Assembly (NCBI GenBank): GCA_049302185.1
Contig: JBAQLV010000014.1
Coordinates: 1-41,737 of the forward strand
DNA: 41,737 nt
DNA from: UBA1546 sp049302185
Lineage (GTDB): Bacteria > Nitrospirota > Thermodesulfovibrionia > Thermodesulfovibrionales > UBA1546
Direction: 5' to 3'
Below the pieces are notes generated by a model. It was not told the DNA's origin and did no database searches. It saw only the letters and a program-made list of their open reading frames with translations. Below, one piece after another: positions 40,498-41,737 of this stretch (positions within the stretch are counted from its first letter, which is position 1; every line of letters begins with the position of its first letter). The translations under genes were made by a program, and so were the position numbers.

Positions 40498-40691
40498 AAA
40501 TTGAGACTCCTGAAAAAGTGTGTTTTTTGTGTCATTCCCGCCCCCGATTACGGCATTCGAGGGCAGGCTCCAGCGGGAATCCAGAAGTTTCTGATTTTAA
40601 AGAATACTGGATTCCCCGATCCCTCCAGAAAAACGGTGGGCAAGCAAGTCGGGGAATGACGAAATTGGGACTTTTTCAGCAGTCTCAAATT
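40498..40691. mobile_element. MITE-like element with 22-base inverted ends
   Basis: The left end AAATTGAGACTCCTGAAAAAGT and the complement of the right end (ACTTTTTCAGCAGTCTCAAATT) match in about 20 of 22 bases. The inside holds GTCATTCCCG and CGGGGAATGAC hairpins. No gene is present. It looks like a non-autonomous element carrying the repeat seen at 15.0 and 37.3 kb. Confidence 0.6.
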
Positions 40692-40807
40692 GTCAACTTA
40701 CAATTCAAATACACATTCTGTTATCGGACTGCTATAATAATAACAAACATTTTAACTGATATTTCCTGTCCTTAAAAGGAGGATGAGGATTAAAATTAAT
40801 TCAAAAA

Positions 40808-40841
40808 GGCATAGACGAAAAATCGTTTGTGCCCTTTTTTG
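40808..40841 (+). terminator. Rho-independent terminator
   Basis: GGCATAGACGA-AAAA-TCGTTTGTGCC (with two wobble pairs) is followed by TTTTTTG. No gene on the plus strand clearly ends before it; a 24-codon reading from an ATG at 40785 spans it and is not convincing. Confidence 0.5.
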
Positions 40842-40932
40842 TTTTGCAGTCGGCTAAAATTGGGATATATGCAATGCGTTTATGAACAAGTTGCGCGAAA
40901 TTGCCGTTATTTAATTTGATGAGGAGCAATAT

Positions 40933-41133
40933 ATGAAAATGCAAGCAATCGATTCATTCGGCAGTTTATATAGTGCAGCGGGTTTGAGATTTGGAGGTTT
41001 CCAAACCGAACAGTTTTTTGAGGCAACAGAAGAATTGGAGAATATCCGTTCTGGAGTTAGAGAGGAGATTATTGCGGAGGCACATTACTTATGTTTATTG
41101 GTTACATTCAGGTATGTCAACTATTTTGTGTAA
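40933..41133 (+). CDS. Small unknown protein, possibly truncated
   Basis: A 66-residue reading starts MKMQAIDSFGSLYSAAGLRF after AGGAGC with proper spacing. It is acidic in the middle (TEQFFEATEELENI) and has no domain I know. A second frame (to 41212) continues with FDKGANWAAPFLSELI, which looks more protein-like, so a frameshift near 41095-41105 is possible. Its position next to IS relics suggests decay. Confidence 0.35.
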   Translation: MKMQAIDSFGSLYSAAGLRFGGFQTEQFFEATEELENIRSGVREEIIAEAHYLCLLVTFRYVNYFV

Positions 41134-41172
41134 ATTTGATAAAGGGGCAAATTGGGCCGCACCTTTCCTGTC

Positions 41173-41202
41173 GGAGTTGATATCCAACTCAACTCCATTT
41201 TT
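41173..41202 (+). terminator. Possible terminator
   Basis: GGAGTTGA-TATCCAAC-TCAACTCC forms an 8-bp stem followed by ATTTTTAA on the plus strand, just after the possible frameshifted end of the small protein. Confidence 0.4.
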
Positions 41203-41223
41203 AACGATATAAATGCAAGAAGC

Positions 41224-41612
41224 CTATAACAAACAGGCATTCTCTCCAGCTACTATCTCCATAGGCTTCGTTCTGCGCTTGAATTCCTTGTCCCCGCTCT
41301 GCATGCCAAGCACTAATTTCGCTCCATCCTCTGTTACCCCTATCGCAACAAGCACAGGAGTATTTTCAATGCTGCCATTTACTCTCATCTTGAATATTAC
41401 CCCATCCACAAATGTGTACTTTATCTTTTCCCGGGATAAATCACGGCTGCGCCACTTCTCTACCGCCTCTGTCAGTTCCCTATTTGCCTTGCTCACTTCT
41501 TCGTGGGAAATCTGTCTCCCTATAAGCCTCCTGCTTAACATGGACAACGCACCGGGTGCTTATCCCTGTCAGATACATAACTGACAAATCCTCTGCTATA
41601 CTGTCTTCATAT
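41224..41612 (-). pseudogene. IS256 (mutator)-family transposase relic
   Basis: On the minus strand, SVMYLTGISTR (about 41545-41580) and, one frame over, LSMLSRRLIGRQISHEEVSK, FVDGVIFKMRVNGSIEN and VAIGVTEDGAKLVLGMQSG match IS256-family transposases of the type with ISTRTLSM. A frameshift near 41555 and the loss of everything after GDKE show decay. It is broken at 41612 by the IS3-family element. The left-end relic (124-239) covers a similar part but is of another subgroup. Confidence 0.75.
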
Positions 41613-41737
41613 CGTAAGCTTCCCCTAAAAGCAGACACTCTGTAAGTAGAGCTTTCTGGCAAAATAACCGTCAGGAGGTTCTAAATGAAGAGGACGAGAT
41701 TCACGGAAACACAGATCGTAGCAATCTTAAAAGAAGC
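41613..41737 (+). mobile_element. IS3-family element, partial right-end copy
   Basis: From 41613 the sequence is identical, in reverse complement, to bases 1-123. It carries AGGAGG and the start of orfA and runs off the window. Confidence 0.8.
41685..41737 (+). CDS. IS3-family transposase OrfA, 5' fragment
   Basis: This is the second copy of the OrfA start (MKRTRFTETQIVAILKE), with AGGAGG 6 bases before the ATG. It is cut by the window end. Confidence 0.75.
   Translation, partial: MKRTRFTETQIVAILKE

Noticed and set aside
40461..40775. A 104-residue plus-strand reading
   Set aside because: It lies almost wholly inside the MITE-like repeat and its translation reflects the repeat (CHSRPRLRHSRAG), a common false gene.
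1..41737. tRNA, rRNA and RNase P RNA genes
   Set aside because: No cloverleaf or conserved core was noticed on reading both strands by eye; a covariance-model search would be needed to exclude them.

Overview
The window looks like one contig from a mid-GC, Gram-negative, anaerobic or respiratory bacterium. The best guess is Nitrospirota (Thermodesulfovibrionia-like) or a relative. The clues are a futalosine menaquinone pathway (mqnE, mqnC), a membrane-bound 13-heme cytochrome c with a b-type partner, a LapA/LapB-type envelope protein, a HARP-type protein-only RNase P, and abundant intragenic repeats. The lineage is an inference; there is no rRNA or tRNA gene here to fix it.

Layout. Both ends are inverted copies of the same IS3-family element (123 bp identical), each inserted into a decayed IS256-family transposase, so the contig probably stops at a repeat. 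Region 0.3-4.3 kb: mgtC, two gene remnants (malic enzyme tail, AAA_14 ATPase head) and a cytochrome c/cytochrome b operon. Region 4.4-7.7 kb (+): small antitoxin-like protein, nadD, rsfS, a lapA-lapB fusion, and HARP. Region 7.7-12.6 kb: mnmE, a SWIM zinc-finger protein, then rpmH-yidD-yidC with rnpA missing. Region 12.7-19.6 kb: tyrS, hemC, mqnE-mqnC, a deletion-fused pdhA'-'pdhB pseudogene, and ald. Region 19.8-25.3 kb: a metallopeptidase, a cysE-cysS fusion, an M28 peptidase, mnmA, an FmdB-type zinc ribbon and cooT. Region 25.6-33.8 kb: glnE, pyrE, tgt, a CDF transporter, a GroES-like protein, rmuC and a methyltransferase. Region 33.9-40.4 kb (-): thioredoxin-fold protein, panC, ispG, mltG, groES-groEL under CIRCE, and rhomboid.

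Most genes are housekeeping: translation and tRNA maturation (rpmH, rsfS, tyrS, cysS, mnmA, mnmE, tgt, HARP), membrane biogenesis (yidC, yidD, lapAB, mltG) and cofactors (NAD, haem, menaquinone, pantothenate, isoprenoids). The most interesting point is that the protein-only RNase P gene lies about 5 kb from an rpmH-yidD-yidC cluster that has lost its usual rnpA, suggesting replacement of the RNA-based RNase P.

The second theme is repeat invasion. A C/G-rich palindrome read as TPPxPPLSKGG sits in frame inside mqnE, mnmA and tgt. Heptanucleotide-periodic repeats sit in frame inside hemC, mqnC, mnmA and glnE and also between genes. GTCATTCC/GGAATGAC hairpin elements occupy three intergenic regions. 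Several genes have a promoter -10 box 7-8 bases from the start codon, suggesting leaderless mRNAs.
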